From assembly GCA_903938935.1 (NCBI GenBank), contig CAJAFD010000237.1:1-6103 (forward strand): a stretch of DNA of 6,103 nucleotides. The letters are read 5' to 3'. A program made the translations under genes and the position numbers. How positions within the stretch are numbered: position 1 is the first letter of the stretch; every line of letters starts with the position of its first letter. This document shows positions 5,346-6,103 of this stretch, one piece after another. The DNA is from an uncultured Opitutia bacterium (GTDB lineage: Bacteria; Verrucomicrobiota; Verrucomicrobiia; Opitutales; Opitutaceae). The notes beneath the pieces were generated by a model. It saw only the letters and a program-made list of their open reading frames with translations. It was not told the origin of the DNA and did no database searches.

Positions 5346-5897
5346 ATGCACGAAAAAATCCGGGAATTATTAACGGCCTACGCGCGAACCTCGCTGGAGG
5401 CGCACGAAGCCGCGATGGTGGCGGAAACCCTGCGCTTCATCGCGACCGAGCCGCAGTGTTTATGGCGCACGTGCGGGCCGGGACATCTCACGGGCTCGGC
5501 GTGGATCGTCGATGCCACGAGGAGCCGGACCTTGCTCACGCATCATTTGAAGTTGGAGAAGTGGCTGCAACTCGGTGGTCACGCCGATGGCGACGGAGAT
5601 TTGCTCGCGGTGGCGTTGCGCGAAGGATGTGAGGAAAGCGGACTCACGACGTTGCAGCCGGTGACGGGATCTGTTTTCGACGTCGATCGCCACTGGATTC
5701 CGGCGCGCAAGACCGAGCCGGCGCATTGGCACTACGACGTGCGTTTCATGTTCGAAGCGGACGCGGATGAGCCGCTGGTGCGGGCCGCGAACGAGTCGAA
5801 AGAATTGGCGTGGGTCGACGTCGCCCGTGTGACCGAACTCAATCCAGAGGAGTCGATGGCGCGGATGGTAAGGAAAACGCTCGCCGCGCGAGGCTGA
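5346..5897 (+). CDS. NUDIX hydrolase
   Basis: A 183-residue cytoplasmic NUDIX-fold protein, expected to hydrolyse a nucleoside diphosphate linked to another group; the substrate cannot be named. The N-terminal 45 residues are helical and typical of a subgroup with LLxxYxxxS and a HLTGSAWIVD strand (47-56). The Nudix box runs from Gly78 to Leu100: G-(HADGD)-G-(DLLAVAL)-REGCEESGL. The metal-binding REUXEE part (R92, E93, E96, E97) is intact, but the first Glu of GX5EX7REUXEE is Gly84. It is followed by a His/Trp-rich strand (HWHYDVRFMF, 127-136) and an ELAWVDVARV strand (153-162). The ATG at 5346 is preferred over a GTG at 5316, which would overlap the LOG gene by 19 bases and add unrelated residues. 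It lies 11 bases downstream of LOG, likely in one operon, and its stop is one base from the convergent lactate-permease stop. Confidence 0.85.
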   Translation: MHEKIRELLTAYARTSLEAHEAAMVAETLRFIATEPQCLWRTCGPGHLTGSAWIVDATRSRTLLTHHLKLEKWLQLGGHADGDGDLLAVALREGCEESGLTTLQPVTGSVFDVDRHWIPARKTEPAHWHYDVRFMFEADADEPLVRAANESKELAWVDVARVTELNPEESMARMVRKTLAARG

Positions 5898-5898
5898 G

Positions 5899-6103
5899 TC
5901 AGGGTTTCAGCGCCGGAATCATCCCGGGCCACACATAGGCTTGGAGCATCACGAGTATGCCCACGAGGATGGCGAGGGCGATGCTGTGCCAAAAGACGGC
6001 GCGTAAAATCGTGCCCGCGGCGGGACTTTCCGGGTGGCCGCCAGTGGCTACACTCGCGACGACGATGCTCTGGGCGTCGATCATTTTGCCCATGACGCCG
6101 CCC
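5899..6103 (-). CDS. L-lactate permease (LctP family), C-terminal end
   Basis: Only the last 68 residues lie in the window; the frame remains open to the right edge, so the ATG at 6093 is an internal Met. The inner-membrane carrier imports lactate (and often glycolate) with protons. The fragment begins GGVMGKMIDAQSIVVASVATG, matching the LctP/LldP signature (GKMIS-QSI-VA-AATG) near the C-terminus of E. coli LldP, then a linker (HPESPAAGTILRAVFWHS) and a last helix of about 20 residues (IALAILVGILVMLQAYVWP). The helix-LQAY ending is also as in LldP. The TGA (5901-5899) is one base from the NUDIX stop on the other strand, with no terminator between. Whether lactate-use genes accompany it lies beyond the window. 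Confidence 0.88.
   Translation of the reverse strand, partial: GGVMGKMIDAQSIVVASVATGGHPESPAAGTILRAVFWHSIALAILVGILVMLQAYVWPGMIPALKP

Overview
The window is ordinary-looking, GC-rich bacterial chromosome carrying ten protein genes: eight complete and two cut by the window edges. The gene mix (a DUF5069 protein, a small Hsp20, a LctP-type lactate permease, a GluQRS), the high GC content and the scarcity of Shine-Dalgarno sequences suggest a Verrucomicrobiota member, perhaps Opitutales. That placement is inference from gene content. No rRNA, tRNA, CRISPR array, transposase or phage gene was seen.

Layout from left to right. Bases 2-1096 (+) hold the C-terminal part of an MFS transporter, ending at a strong hairpin/T-tract terminator (1134-1172) that can also serve the leftward Hsp20 gene (1195-1593, -). 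Bases 1594-1917 form a gene-free stretch with nested inverted repeats (1617-1716) and an AT-rich patch that may hold the promoter of a MazG-like nucleotide pyrophosphohydrolase (1918-2292, +). A minus-strand terminator (2336-2368) closes a DUF5069 gene (2395-2841, -), which is divergent from a small three-helix membrane protein of unknown function (2920-3279, +). Next comes a leftward two-gene operon, gluQ then mogA (4657-3288, -), joined by an ATGA overlap. Divergent from it is a rightward pair: a LOG-family nucleotide phosphoribohydrolase (4753-5334) and a NUDIX hydrolase (5346-5897). The window ends in the C-terminus of an L-lactate permease (5899-6103, -).

Functional themes: tRNA modification (GluQRS), molybdenum cofactor synthesis (MogA), protein quality control (Hsp20), transport (MFS, LctP) and three enzymes that act on nucleotides (MazG-like, LOG, NUDIX). 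Nothing ties them into one pathway.

No clearly new multi-gene system was found. The points most worth a second look are: a 19-codon ORF with the only strong Shine-Dalgarno in the window, its end folded into a hairpin just before the LOG start codon; a GluQRS that has lost two of its expected zinc-binding cysteines; and a nested inverted repeat in the presumed 5' leader of the hsp20 gene.
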